Shown here piece after piece: positions 27,101-27,878 of a stretch of 27,878 nucleotides of DNA. The DNA is taken from positions 1 through 27,878 of IMG/VR virus record IMGVR_UViG_3300020448_000030; one strand, 5' to 3'. Source of the DNA: a virus. Both the position numbers and the translations under genes were made by a program. Numbering within the stretch: the stretch's first letter is position 1; each line of letters starts with the position of its first letter. Below the pieces are notes generated by a model, which ran no database searches, had not been told where the DNA came from, and saw nothing but the letters and a program-made list of their open reading frames with translations.

Positions 27101-27872
27101 TAATCAGATTCAGTTTACTGAAGCACCTGATTTAGGAGCATCATTCACTGGATTCTATGTTGGTAAACTTAGACAGTTAGATGACATATCATTTGAGTTT
27201 GATTCATTACGTCAGTCATTTAACTTAAAACGTAATGAAGTATTCTACTCATTGACATTGACCGATGGTGTACAGTCATCGTCAATTAGACCAGAGAACA
27301 ATATCATCTGTTCATTGAACGGTGTTATACAGGAACCTGGTATTGGTTTTGAGATTGTTGGTTCTAGAATTATATTCTCAGAAATACCTCGTGTAGGATC
27401 TACATTTGTTGCATTCTCATATGTTGGTTCTGAAGCGGACGTAGACGCTGCTGAGATTGTACCTCCTGTAGAACCAGGTGATGATATTAGAATACAGGGT
27501 GAGACTGAAGATAGAACAGTTGCTGTTATTGAATCTTCTAACTCACTAATTACATTTGATTATCTTGGATCTGTATTTGGTCAAGACGCAGTTGCGACTG
27601 CAGCATTGACAACTGGATTCATTAAGAGTGTACAGGTCACTGGTGGTGGTTCTGGATATACTACAAGACCAACTGTAAGAGTTGACTCTATATCTGGTTT
27701 TGAAGGTAATATTAGAGCACTGGTTGGTGTTGGTGGAGTGACCTTAAGTAATACAGGTACTGGATATCAAAATCCTGACATCGCAGTTGAAACTTCTGTT
27801 CCAGATGACTGGACTGCACCAGATTTAAGTCAATATGGTGAAGAAGTAGTTGACCCTGAGATAATCACATAA
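5919..27872 (+). CDS. Giant modular virion protein (7317 residues), probable wedge-anchored (gp7/gpI-position) adhesin arm
   Basis: One uninterrupted frame encodes a Gly/Ser/Thr/Asn-rich protein of roughly 0.75-0.8 MDa (estimate). The start at 5919 follows AAAAGG (5909-5914). Segments in order: helical docking segment 1-65; GxGY beta repeats about 295-635; second helical docking segment 665-755; YHYH domain about 1064-1560 split by more GxGY repeats; EF-hand loop 1617-1628; seven-bladed propeller 1835-2225; LamG-like domain about 2225-2453; conserved YGHQY (2968) and YYYQDFSY (3562) core blocks; second LamG about 4240-4445; helical modules; eleven C/YPR repeats about 4620-5770; more helices; jelly roll 6352-6567; two LNG modules and terminal GxGY repeats. 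It follows gp25 and gp6, where the third wedge protein is encoded. The docking and core blocks resemble large structural proteins of marine T4-like phages. Role as a baseplate-attached receptor-binding arm is inferred; no protease or signal peptide was seen. Confidence 0.85.
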   Translation: MTSINKVSSAIVAQTPQFVESDYPLFNRFLEYYYQSQEKTGLGQNILNNFLGYLDIDRLDVGILDGKTKLVEAIDITSDTIVVESIDQFLEKSGSILIGNEVIYYESITSSPNIALSPGISYDQVKLKWVNLFSPISLFDGTTTQFNLTSQDNPIAPPSAQHLIVSVYGEVLTPVTDYTVSGTTITYATAPRTKIPSDDAINTYITYLDGFVENQIVALDNISNSFGEGKTQFRITRNGIAYEPIVDEYVIAIYDKKLLIPKVDYFIDGADFLFATAPTNGRFLSLYSIEAPVPSFGSGAEGFARVNDTGQLTSISTNVNGSNYRFEYPPKVSINTTTGSGGAAQALVNGIKTVTLLNGGKGYSDTNPPVVQIESPTKTGSTQATLKATVTNGSVTAVELTGSGSGYTFTPRITFRQPGGATVATPTVSHYHGGSGGSITGGLTITNAGFGYTTPPAVYVDEPTGNNPIRASFQTVLAADGTIASITTINAGQGYTSVPRVAIVDPVGAQVLQTVVDGDGRVIRIDILDGGSGYDEVPSVYIVDNRVDGTGAYAGGTGATATAAIFNGSITDINVSAFGSGYSAANPPSVVIQAPTSAEASAEIGLNEVTGFKVNQSGKGYNKAQFVGCARAASGIVEYTEDGNAVFSNDTTAAAATVDTEVKCLDALFVKRLLDKYTQQFLPDVPELDYKKIDVRTAIKTIKDFYSAKGTSFSIAYLFKLLYGETVSISYPKDQIIKPSAATWSIDTILRATKVSGLATDIQDGLIQQEADIADPNVRAASALVENYISIKTSTVEIFELVLSEETITGTFTVPYKTKLAEPLNQTDSIITVDSTIGWPERNGEFIIGSGTTTELVQYKEKSLNQFIECTRSVNGVVEDWDSATEVASNFQVKINKDTPQEVVMNVVGIVDAQQTTLTDTGSYYLQGDKLTVSKLGGTGTSPLLTTWLYNVKKLITVSGITFGGVNNQSATVTCANNHGLLVGDQVTVYGANPIIYNGTFTVTSRDSETVFQYALPQPASIVPQGNILVSVDLNKGKSDTSTILNAVGPYTTNIQNSFFNDNHTYVASTGIPNYSIGPFPGSALLPGNQRKLNRFPAVPTTISTKNTISSGPIGTWVNGVSVWSYKSTQSKTFGAITSIAITNAGQGYDAASPPVITISGGGGTGATANVIVNGSISEITVTAGGSGYTSSPLVSIVGGGGSGAAATAIITKGAVSRILINSGGTGYTSQPSITIVGGGGTGAAGTASVRGPINTVNITNGGSSYTSAPTVSLSSGSGAVAQPIVQNGRIISIAIISAGSGYTTAPEVSIQGVGFGAVARATIDTDGENAGRVTSITIVNRGIGYVQGTTLINMTSVGQDAIFTPSVFKWTYNLQATSILDAAKGGVFEGYNNQYGGEYAHISNPQKLRFILGDNLQEAVAGTITEQETQLQHSPIIGWAFDGNPIYGPYGYTDPTDQSSEITRLRTSYRVQPALVQTSNNPSPVRTAGPLLSSEAAGNFVEDYEYVFNLGDLDQYNGRFCKTPDYPTGRYCYFVTIDATEAGNPEFPYVLGPSFNSVVDTWNLSTSAVQQNIPTGVVRYRDPYENVDIDVERAPNASTNALTTEDGAILLFDPEDTNRDGQIDAEESAEINLGQLFEESPLQLFDYFPKVRFDSKVDIEVETTNKFEDANVTGFTIENAGQSYQVNDRLVFDNTNTGGDGASARVSRIKGETVSAYTFESISGNNFGVLTTSNPHNLSAGDSIFVDYTPVMDNTNKQFTVRQYKGIEEIQITQTGSGYNTDIPPTIIIDSTSGQDGELQAVVSSVGSIDTVNIINSGSGYSSNPRVILSHPQIFKKADYYLSFINNNNYVKVNDTFVNDNKEVFICGKTKDSSGNVVAFVSKLSATGVKEWSKTLELSGGLNYAEFNSVYVDGNDVWVVGINKPNSSILDAYNPDVILCKYTQAANGLSATLSFQKAYAGISGGTRADHITIIKKYSDTRYIIGGYTNTNSANPDDAFIASIDTTGNFAIKRKFASANKSERITDIICNYNQTTGSQDVYFCMETASTVNALDVDVAVGKCQIGINAITVDWINTYANSLHSMIDTSIAIDEFNEIYINATCRQKANDTDRDSIWVGKIDSAGTLIWNYRYLTPGRDVTCAGKSAIDLFGDLNIAYTRDNNTNEYKTVDVLKIGYNGVIKNHTTTEFTADNIEGLQIHGLDVDTSGDVHTFGQTYWNRNEFVIPFTSSAVTDTTGHYTPTLTQTGDSLSYDASNGWAKILGAQTSAPTVWTNTNIKFAGSDLGQKLAGDWTLEFLIFKDATNSNVFSQPKETLIAIGDATVSTGGLHLFYDQSSAGPSGPLTMTITNSSTSINSAGSSLTSSQTNLYADNTWQAIAVTKSGDTFKAYVNGIEVLTGTISGTSLGAKDLYIGNIPGANGTLGQFRSNEQGQFHIDHLRLRNRAVTPTVPSDILALPTAGAYGLTYNWVDDAWFADHMSRYDYIEYAGFGIKSDRNADAARLGNQGKKPTTGITFTRTAVTPVIGSPLTINVNGYALGDAGYQSLDFDDSTTTMTEDTETLTHVQDIWSSRTATVPSPGSQKLKVTAVVKDRYYFKVTPTIKIDNVQALTVNQSFNFSVGSKLVLKNDSGQFVNSGYIIRKDDENNIVYLAVNNNAWSNDLNTGQLSTEQFNEQSNYGITGAIPNDINEISNYTFAEINNQTPGTFIINLDGFDLDGTVADIPATIALSAAGTGYPNTGDSVATTTTNGEASGLLVDYTASGGVIQSISIDSGGAAGSGYKVGDEVVVSGGNGDAKFTINSTTGNLDSFATFKPYADEDYSVRIDQVSGSSAYIVGSVVTIGSGAITWNSDYSQATISGLTGVLKITLVANLTKILQATAVANSDEVYVITSTSHYLDAGDMIYVDGNPTQTIGATSYDEYDGAFAVQTVVSPLEFTYKLKTAALTAPATSASAVSIFIKSPTLKMYYGHQYLFDLSHSSMAGGNLSFAKDNLYKLEYSFNSIERVGTPGVTGGGQPTPTVKLKVDRSIVTNISYYFDPSRTGTDSPVVPGSYLDVVDSPYNGTFEISSIAGATITKGADILKFPLANEPEGAATISQATYTTSSIKAVGAIGDIRIVNPGGFYTKLPIVSGITSSRQIERVQINAPGTEYAVGTYNGVSIGGDGEGGFVSITVADGTDAEGSTIPGQINNVVVTSPGKNYTTATIDINAIPGILGTGLTGSGAELVVVIPSAGTGASVFTKGANVGKIKKLKNNNFGYDYPHDYTLRPEISFPINAQLTSTSILDSITITDPGTGYSQAPAVVITGGGGSGAVAEATIKNGRLDVIIVKDPGAGYSSTPTVNLRSSFNYVINLDLGLLQFAFPHGIANGAEVTLNVVDTGDGADFPLSAGAVGRLNGSTTYYAISGTANSLEDDQLKLAITAANASLGDALSFSNAGTGRQQVLTESFGGSATANVITSTFLEGELVYQGDSLATATAQGFVSTNSGWQVGPRVLKIVDYTGDFAENQRITGVISKSSGIITDLKIARGVLEIGSITRTTGQFIDDVGKPSEIIQKIQDSYYYQDFSYAVKSSTSISEWKEILIKNVHPASFKVFGELNLNEYGFIPNKETFFSLTKSVELAQEAIVPNIQNFALVEPVYTAFNNTEVLFRQKRLTSSENILTSVVQRIDDISTLFDGERTSFPLQVNQTNIVANANQLMIVLNGVVQTPGTAFSIQQDSIVFVEPPQPPASVKYVNVTINLIQTVDLTFTNISGIFPNIGNTVVGTSSGARLTVTKVTGNTITGFITQGSFILPTAGGGGELCTVGATGFSANIATRTVDININNVTTGNFPATADITAGTVFTGGTSGAQLTITQIVGTTISGTVTLGNFQANEIITATLSGGAAFSGTTYTVTGGVASGGLFIFGEQVTNFDGDTAKVEQVNLQTGQETPLAQLRYTVGLSTTSIEVVAYRTDNTAADAVVPAGTFTAGKNYQFGSEIVLVSAITQGSNSTTLTVTRAQNGTTAVSHQEDVPVYGTDISVTNSLTLSKTAGTYQSTPGLFDIQLNDYIIAAQSGVVAQVTASSVYQDPTTNEFIGQVNISPGSSFFGLLFNRITSQTYPNVVLDNIANSSVNIVNYTDNNTPFNENFPANEQINNYVITYDNSSGALTEGEDIRNYKIEYGNSNGDFDSAEDAKIRKLTFTNQKGTGFFVAGQNIRIGSLSEGEGTKAEVVGYSQARKTVYLGKIGRCQYNGQDIHSIAFTGNAQISTGSFKFGGSSLLLDGTGDYVNVVSSSEFAWGTGAFTIEFWVNPGSAAISGTATLLDQRENATEVAARIYLEAAQIRYNVNGSDLVTSGATTLNNATWYHVAIVRSGSTTKIWLNGVEVGTGTDSSNFAAKPIRVGMDYNGANGFTGYIDELRVSNTNRYTSAFTSQTGIHQGDTNSKLLVHFDGTNGQTYTEDWSGFVTPAIGDEFNNDSILETSRTTGAPAGFVGRTHRYLNAADDILLNKELIKAEALYIMKQVFPAHTVKGGDSVQLARLEVLIQALADDLRNGSNSHIWTTSASYINRTTNPISIATGTIEGDVPQEVFATEIVEKISKFIINNVPWHIQDTSHSFTQIYDGTLKDSDYPSAVNFTPTGATYNPATGDMVLTSNSHGLLSPREITASNAGYTATTGVLTITSNSHDLQTGDRIKLKPNSITMTCTSDGNTVSQSYPRPDDPAGQGWMEVTRIDANNFSINVGKSPTVNYTVTDGTYDGETGFLTMDIGDNDLRTGWKYTPEGIAYNPSTGVMTITIANHGFYVGDRVMFGVNSLVFTCGQDSNATDHAYPRITDPYYNKWIAIGNVTTNTFTVNVGTSSNTTTHVFKYALPNSMVRSGETLRLSKDAVSFKCSQDNFRTIHSYPRTDDPGYNTSLPIWTNGTTFTASNANYNAATGEMVITSNAHGLTLTDEVRIELNSLTFACTKDGNKTTHSYPRATDPAAQRWLRIESKTDNTFTVNVGIGAVADQYVHTFVSALENGLTKRDNTITVNIGKSPTVNYQPQSGTYNATTGALEINIGSHSLPAPTTHTVTDANYVPSTGIMTLTIAGHNFSNGEKIKIADNSLRFTCAQDNNATNHDYPRSTDAVSNKWIPISNVTTDTFDVQVLDSIPSTNVTAHTFVSATSGGVSKANSTIKLAPNSIKMTCDQDSDATVHLYPRSEQDRHTATTGTTYNPVTGVMTVTTAAAHGLRTGTPIMFQDLSLTFTCGEDNNATNHPYPRSTDYASNRWLFVASVPTTTTFTVVVLDKIPSTNTTTHTFVSAIKGGIIEGDPLVAQAVPIDAVTGSTITINTLDGYTPSNTTTHVVTGFANHQYTPSGATYDAATGVMELTFATTNFTPTNATYNPTTGDMVLTIGSHTLSVGDTVRIAPNSLVFTCTLDSNVAQKSYPRASSNDYPYNYDLTITNETATTITVNVNGDGTPISDTSAHTFVSAATNAVQYGHQIKEHEKIKLADGAVTFNCTMDGNSSNKAYPRATDPISGKWMQVFNVDYNKLSINVGKSPLRKFTPTHAEYNPTTGFMTLTIGRHNLRRGTAVKIATNSITFRCAQDDYATDHSYPRTTDPNYNTAVNITDVTDDTITVQTLASTPSTNTSNHIFVSATADAITTGGNYSHTFVSATSNGITRALLQTGGNYTHKFASGLANGVSTGGNYTHTFVSATSNGIDVAGDSVIISDNSITFTCTKDGNATTHTYPRSTDPASAQVLPLTAHDSNTFTINVGVSAAEDQYTHTWTASATNAVTKVFYSLSDCSDVITTQNNLVTILTDTLNNAILASPTDHLAGVTSVSPAAEFIGGRVNGFKEVPFPVSYHDGTNDIIYTNQIDIDGQYRFRDAAYLVRQNASVIVDKATYDMLQRYPDLTLDLPGNNNGLSDAGTLQKKTDLTTIVEAIADDLENGGNAKIVETANFYLGNTNEIRRVRLQVVQSIYAHDRLAVYIKEAITGDLTYDNTNDIITGDWDITGNSVSNYFDGVKTEVDTLISTINDMIAPTDNDFNIGGDRLYFNRQYIAEEATGLTSSEFNYTLNGVSYNAYSYPGSGRTEIVIQDNLKDIILAIVSDLQTGGQNSIITAMETYLNASLQIQTIEEELLPFIFAIEQVGVIGEHALNNILQDFNSGFTLPTGYAAQKTDETAIRDTETPTTISTVITRFRELIKIAVNFLSPAKLAGRSAAKHILYNYNYYKEEITNQVNSQFGTGQWTYDQFLTDVTDDMVHDIIATDLTDKTTAYEITLTSNIGNYTVGEVIHSSNGAYAKVLEWNEDTTFLVVAPFVGTQWANGNTIVGRTSKAVGVVNAVGSGYDWYNKPTNIQTIVHARTLTSNITGQIAGANLFSNPEAIASDWTATEATITNNSIAAPDLTITSEKIVPSTNTALHTLNRDFSLTAFETFDSGVVKFDTTNETFDTGSISADANQQFTFSAFIKAGGYTSVRFQMSLDEGTSAVQRIFFDLNLSTGTIGSVFTPQGGMTNDAAGVVPLGNGWYRAFITTTFSFGFASLQNKIIINNATGSQNYAGNGTDGIYVWGVKLTKSVLDPYQSGDGTVFYSDNEYNIKQYALNTLQTYMQAALDNSLTEPSPNAGFYKYYNSSDAANYTTKSMNRIIRSNIDIIRNQIKTGTYYTQITSQNGISVPTKLYGTRSIPVALGGGLNNADYAYGLSSNVYGELESISENTGKIVQVYQRFRIDGDITDGPYTMNETVQKQGNASITGVVYGFFEDANYKYLDIKVTAGPWAITDNVVGSSNSTTAQISAIESRIHIIDLQGDFTDNIPFKGYTSGNTAQPAGTFLKNEAAVTDNTGGTLTVDTATLNGSFETNSVVYPESSRQYLDVIKYDGLELKVGAKIASTGNIRFGISIISSLATFQVGNRLYKIANGTQDLNTYAIITGVDIANNFIYAQEFQGTLTNGDQVGDYGVGSFPQGYANITTKVVTAGSASATVQDVKTVGTLKRIYLSSVAGTFDVNDAIKSIDNYKAAISAKGDLKARVKRSFKGFDGVQTTFNLSQNNGTTYLPDPAGHLLIFINGILQPPGATNAYTAFSNQIQFTEAPDLGASFTGFYVGKLRQLDDISFEFDSLRQSFNLKRNEVFYSLTLTDGVQSSSIRPENNIICSLNGVIQEPGIGFEIVGSRIIFSEIPRVGSTFVAFSYVGSEADVDAAEIVPPVEPGDDIRIQGETEDRTVAVIESSNSLITFDYLGSVFGQDAVATAALTTGFIKSVQVTGGGSGYTTRPTVRVDSISGFEGNIRALVGVGGVTLSNTGTGYQNPDIAVETSVPDDWTAPDLSQYGEEVVDPEIIT
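6330..6794 (+). repeat. Giant protein: LNG beta modules, copies 1 and 2
   Basis: Two adjacent units (6330-6548 and 6582-6794) share a plan: 'F.g..TqF.l', about 20 residues later a strand with 'l.VsVyGevLtP..dY.v.G', and then 'i.fatAP' before a 'Y' strand. Copy 1 starts LFDGTTTQFNL; copy 2 starts SFGEGKTQFRI. Three further copies lie near 16944, 26958 and 27189. Confidence 0.6.
6800..7806 (+). repeat. Giant protein: GxGY beta repeats, cluster A (about eight units)
   Basis: Units of about 38-50 residues follow 'I..i.i.n.GsGYt..P.V.i......a.A.a.v.nG'. The anchors are NGSNYRFEYPP, GGKGYSDTNPP, SGSGYTFTP, AGFGYTTPP, AGQGYTSVP, GGSGYDEVP, FGSGYSAANPP and SGKGYNKAQ. They lie between the two helical docking segments, as if inserted. 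A parallel beta-solenoid or a string of small beta domains is likely. Confidence 0.75.
7911..8175 (+). other. Giant protein: second helical docking segment
   Basis: Residues 665-753 read LDALFVKRLLDKYTQQFLPD, then VRTAIKTIKDFYSAKGTSF and IAYLFKLLYGETVSISYPKD. 'IK.FY.AKGT..S...LF..Ly.E...i.YPkd' is a strongly conserved block in the marine-phage structural proteins that follow gp6. It is usually close to the N-terminal helices; here some 600 residues separate them. Confidence 0.65.
9108..10600 (+). other. Giant protein: YHYH-type domain interrupted by beta repeats
   Basis: The first half (residues 1064-1127) has HTYVASTGIPNYSIGPFPG and GPIGTWVNGVSVWSYKS. The second half (about 1368-1560) has GGVFEGYNNQYGGEYAH, the block PIIGWAFDGNPIYGPYGY (1437-1454), and NGRFCKTPDYPTGRYCYFVT with FPYVLGP. 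These match the order of blocks in YHYH-domain proteins. The naming motif is degraded to EYAH. Between the halves lie six GxGY repeats (9318-10010). Confidence 0.7.
9318..10010 (+). repeat. Giant protein: GxGY beta repeats, cluster B (six units) inside the YHYH domain
   Basis: Units of 37-38 residues are very regular, with anchors AGQGYDAASPP, GGSGYTSSP, GGTGYTSQP, GGSSYTSAP, AGSGYTTAP and RGIGYVQG, and intervening GGGGTGA-type turns. At the DNA level the glycine turns repeat as GGTGGAGGNNGN runs, which suggests recent unit duplication. Confidence 0.8.
10767..10802 (+). other. Giant protein: EF-hand-type calcium-binding loop
   Basis: Residues 1617-1628 read DTNRDGQIDAEE. Positions 1, 3, 5, 6, 8, 9 and 12 of the canonical loop (D, N, D, G, I, D, E) are all satisfied. 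Only one loop is visible, as in dockerin- or single-loop calcium sites of extracellular proteins, so a structural calcium site is the likely role. Confidence 0.6.
10938..11410 (+). repeat. Giant protein: GxGY repeats, cluster C
   Basis: Three units, ENAGQSYQVNDRLVF, QTGSGYNTDIPPTIII and NSGSGYSSNPRVIL, flank a 'PHNLSAGDSIFVDY' strand module. The last unit leads directly into the propeller. Confidence 0.6.
11421..12593 (+). other. Giant protein: seven-bladed beta-propeller
   Basis: Seven evenly spaced blade starts occur at residues 1865 (VFICG), 1918 (VWVVG), 1982 (RYIIGG), 2040 (DVYFC), 2097 (EIYIN), 2153 (DLNIAY) and 2209 (DVHTFG), about 53-64 residues apart. Most are followed by a 'D..v.Ki...G...W...y' strand (for example KLSATGVKEWSKTL, KIDSAGTLIWNYRY). 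This is the pattern of SBBP/delta-60-type propellers. Confidence 0.65.
12591..13275 (+). other. Giant protein: LamG-like (concanavalin-type) domain 1
   Basis: Residues about 2225-2453 include DWTLEFLIFKD, LHLFYDQSS, WQAIAVTKSGDTFKAYVNGIEV, LYIGNIPGANGTLGQF and HIDHLRLRNRAVTP. 'W..iAvt..g...ka YVnG' followed by 'l.iG' and 'iD.lrl..ra' is the hallmark of LamG/pentraxin-like sugar-binding sandwiches. Confidence 0.7.
14811..15110 (+). other. Giant protein: conserved YGHQY core block
   Basis: From residue 2965 the text KMYYGHQYLFDLSHSSM, NLSFAKDNLYKLEYSF, SIERVGTPG, VKLKVDRSIVTNISYYFDPS and VVPGSYLDVVDSPYNGTFEI is a block I recall from large structural proteins of T4-like cyanophages. It supports the virus group; its function is unknown. 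Confidence 0.55.
15241..15960 (+). repeat. Giant protein: GxGY repeats, cluster D (diverged)
   Basis: Units are anchored by NPGGFYTKLP, APGTEYAVGTY, SPGKNYTTATI, DPGTGYSQAPAVVI and DPGAGYSSTPTVNL. The first three have lost the GxGY core; the last two, with a GGGGSGAVAEA turn between them, are close to cluster B. Confidence 0.65.
16584..16725 (+). other. Giant protein: conserved YYYQDFSY / HPASFKVFGE block
   Basis: The block has KIQDSYYYQDFSYAVKSS (Y3562 first of the three Tyr), then ISEWKEILIKNVHPASFKVFGEL (His 3589). It is among the most conserved parts of the marine-phage structural protein family as I remember it, and seems to close the wedge-associated core before the more variable outer modules. 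Confidence 0.6.
16944..17145 (+). repeat. Giant protein: LNG beta module, copy 3
   Basis: The unit has LFDGERTSFPLQ, NQLMIVLNGVVQTPGTAF and DSIVFVEPPQPPASVKYVNV. It has the same order of strands as the copies near the two ends of the protein, and it follows the HPASFKVFGE core block. Confidence 0.65.
18633..19254 (+). other. Giant protein: LamG-like domain 2
   Basis: The segment includes SLLLDGTGDYVNVVSS, GAFTIEFWVNPGS, WYHVAIVRSGSTTKIWLNGV, IRVGMDYNG and GYIDELRVSNTNRY, closing with LLVHFDGTNG. This is a textbook LamG-type jelly roll, clearer than the first copy, and a candidate glycan-binding module. Confidence 0.85.
19359..19575 (+). repeat. Giant protein: helical module, copy 1
   Basis: Two helices, NAADDILLNKELIKAEALYI and LARLEVLIQALADDLRNGSN, are separated by a short Gly-containing linker and followed by SHIWTTSASYI. 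The 'aa.li..N...i..ea', 'vl.AlayDL..Ggn' plan is frequent in marine phage structural proteins. Further copies lie at 23484, 23991 and 24495. Confidence 0.55.
19770..23220 (+). repeat. Giant protein: eleven C..D....H.YPR repeats
   Basis: Each unit has a strand 'YnPtTGvMtlTi..H.l..Gd.v.i..nSl.FtC..D.NaT.H.YPR.tDP' and later 'i.nVt..TftVnVg'. The invariant Cys falls at residues 4689, 4803, 4877, 4949, 5095, 5172, 5233, 5403, 5488, 5573 and 5709. Spacing varies from about 61 to 170 residues because some units carry extra strands. I know of no named domain for this repeat, though similar text occurs in uncultured marine phage proteins. Confidence 0.85.
22782..22995 (+). repeat. Giant protein: short GGNY-H-F tandem repeats inside the YPR array
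   Basis: Three near-identical units start at 22818 (TGGNYSHTFVSATSNGIT), 22887 (TGGNYTHKFASGLANGVS) and 22941 (TGGNYTHTFVSATSNGID), 23 and 18 residues apart, after a partial HIFVSATADAI. They look like a local slippage or duplication of the 'HTFVSAt..gi' strand that ends the larger repeats. Confidence 0.75.
23484..24665 (+). repeat. Giant protein: helical modules, copies 2-4
   Basis: Copy 2 (23484-23735) has DAAYLVRQNASVIVDKATYD and IVEAIADDLENGGNAKIVET. Copy 3 (23991-24225) has FNRQYIAEEATG and LKDIILAIVSDLQTGGQNSI. Copy 4 (24495-24665) has AAKHILYNYNYYKEEITNQV and DMVHDIIATDLTDK. They share the plan of the copy at 19359 and may form helical bundles that stiffen or oligomerise the arm. Confidence 0.5.
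24972..25620 (+). other. Giant protein: carbohydrate-binding-like jelly roll
   Basis: The segment begins NLFSNPEAIASDWTATEATI and continues with FTFSAFIKAGGYTSVRFQMS, FFDLNLSTGTIGSVF, VVPLGNGWYRAFIT and GIYVWGVKLTKS. 'N....S..f...W', 'S.y.KAg', 'FdLstGtv', 'GNGWYR', 'iyiWGaqle' is the common plan of a jelly-roll module in phage tail fibres, thought to bind glycans. Confidence 0.7.
26958..27431 (+). repeat. Giant protein: LNG beta modules, copies 4 and 5
   Basis: Copy 4 (26958-27170) reads GFDGVQTTFNL, LLIFINGILQPPG, NQIQFTEAPDLGASFTGFYVG. Copy 5 (27189-27431) reads SFEFDSLRQSFNL, NIICSLNGVIQEPGIGFEI, SRIIFSEIPRVGSTFVAFSYVG. Together with copies 1-2 they place a pair of these modules near each end of the protein. 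Confidence 0.7.
27618..27790 (+). repeat. Giant protein: terminal GxGY repeats, cluster E
   Basis: Two units, VTGGGSGYTTRPTVRV and LSNTGTGYQNPDIAV, precede a short acidic tail (SQYGEEVVDPEIIT). The C-terminus is thus built from the same repeat family as the N-terminal cluster. Confidence 0.65.
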
Positions 27873-27875
27873 ATA
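27869..27875 (+). promoter_or_regulatory. T4-like late promoter box overlapping the giant gene's stop
   Basis: ATAAATA in the context CATAAATAACT includes the TAA stop (27870-27872). It matches the box at 3372-3378 including the preceding C. It would drive a gene beyond the window. No terminator can be judged because only six bases follow the stop. Confidence 0.5.
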
Positions 27876-27878
27876 ACT

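Noticed and set aside
5919-27872. Giant gene as a bacterial adhesin or RTX-type secreted protein
   Set aside because: There is no signal peptide, autotransporter barrel, sortase motif or RTX nonapeptide series, and the gene follows gp25 and gp6 in a phage operon.

Overview
The window looks like part of the genome of a T4-like marine myovirus, most probably a cyanophage of the Kyanoviridae/cyanomyovirus type. The reasons are a low-GC genome, genes packed on one strand with ATGA/TAATG overlaps, gp25- and gp6-type baseplate wedge genes, a 2-oxoglutarate/Fe(II) oxygenase just upstream of them, T4-style ATAAATA late promoter boxes, and several small proteins of the kind carried by marine Synechococcus and Prochlorococcus phages. 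The host assignment is an inference, because no photosynthesis gene lies in the window. All supportable genes are on the + strand.

Layout. Positions 7-2266 hold a run of very small genes (45-111 residues), several too short for routine gene calling and most overlapping by a few bases. Two consensus sigma70-type promoters (221-249 and 1498-1526) sit inside the 3' ends of upstream genes. The first is followed at once by a rho-independent terminator and a roughly 200-nt GC-richer, hairpin-forming leader without a gene. Positions 2263-3290 encode a cupin-fold protein and a 2OG-Fe(II) oxygenase as a translationally coupled pair. A tiny membrane peptide follows, and then a T4-like late box (3372-3378) opens the structural operon: a 37-residue peptide, gp25 (3503-3922), gp6 (3922-5910) and one uninterrupted 7317-codon gene (5919-27872). 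A second late box overlaps the stop codon of that gene.

The giant gene fills 79% of the window. Its position after gp25 and gp6 is where contractile-tail phages encode the third wedge subunit (T4 gp7; the P2 order is W-J-I). Its N-terminal and first helical segments look like the docking part of the corresponding marine-phage structural protein. Onto this core are threaded clusters of GxGY beta repeats, a YHYH domain split by such repeats, an EF-hand loop, a seven-bladed propeller, two LamG-like domains, five copies of a 'LNG' beta module, eleven repeats around a C..D....H.YPR motif, repeated helical modules and a carbohydrate-binding-like jelly roll. My reading is that the protein is a wedge-anchored arm, perhaps six per virion, of about 0.75-0.8 MDa, carrying several candidate receptor-binding modules. 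Gp25 and gp6 would form the wedge it docks to.
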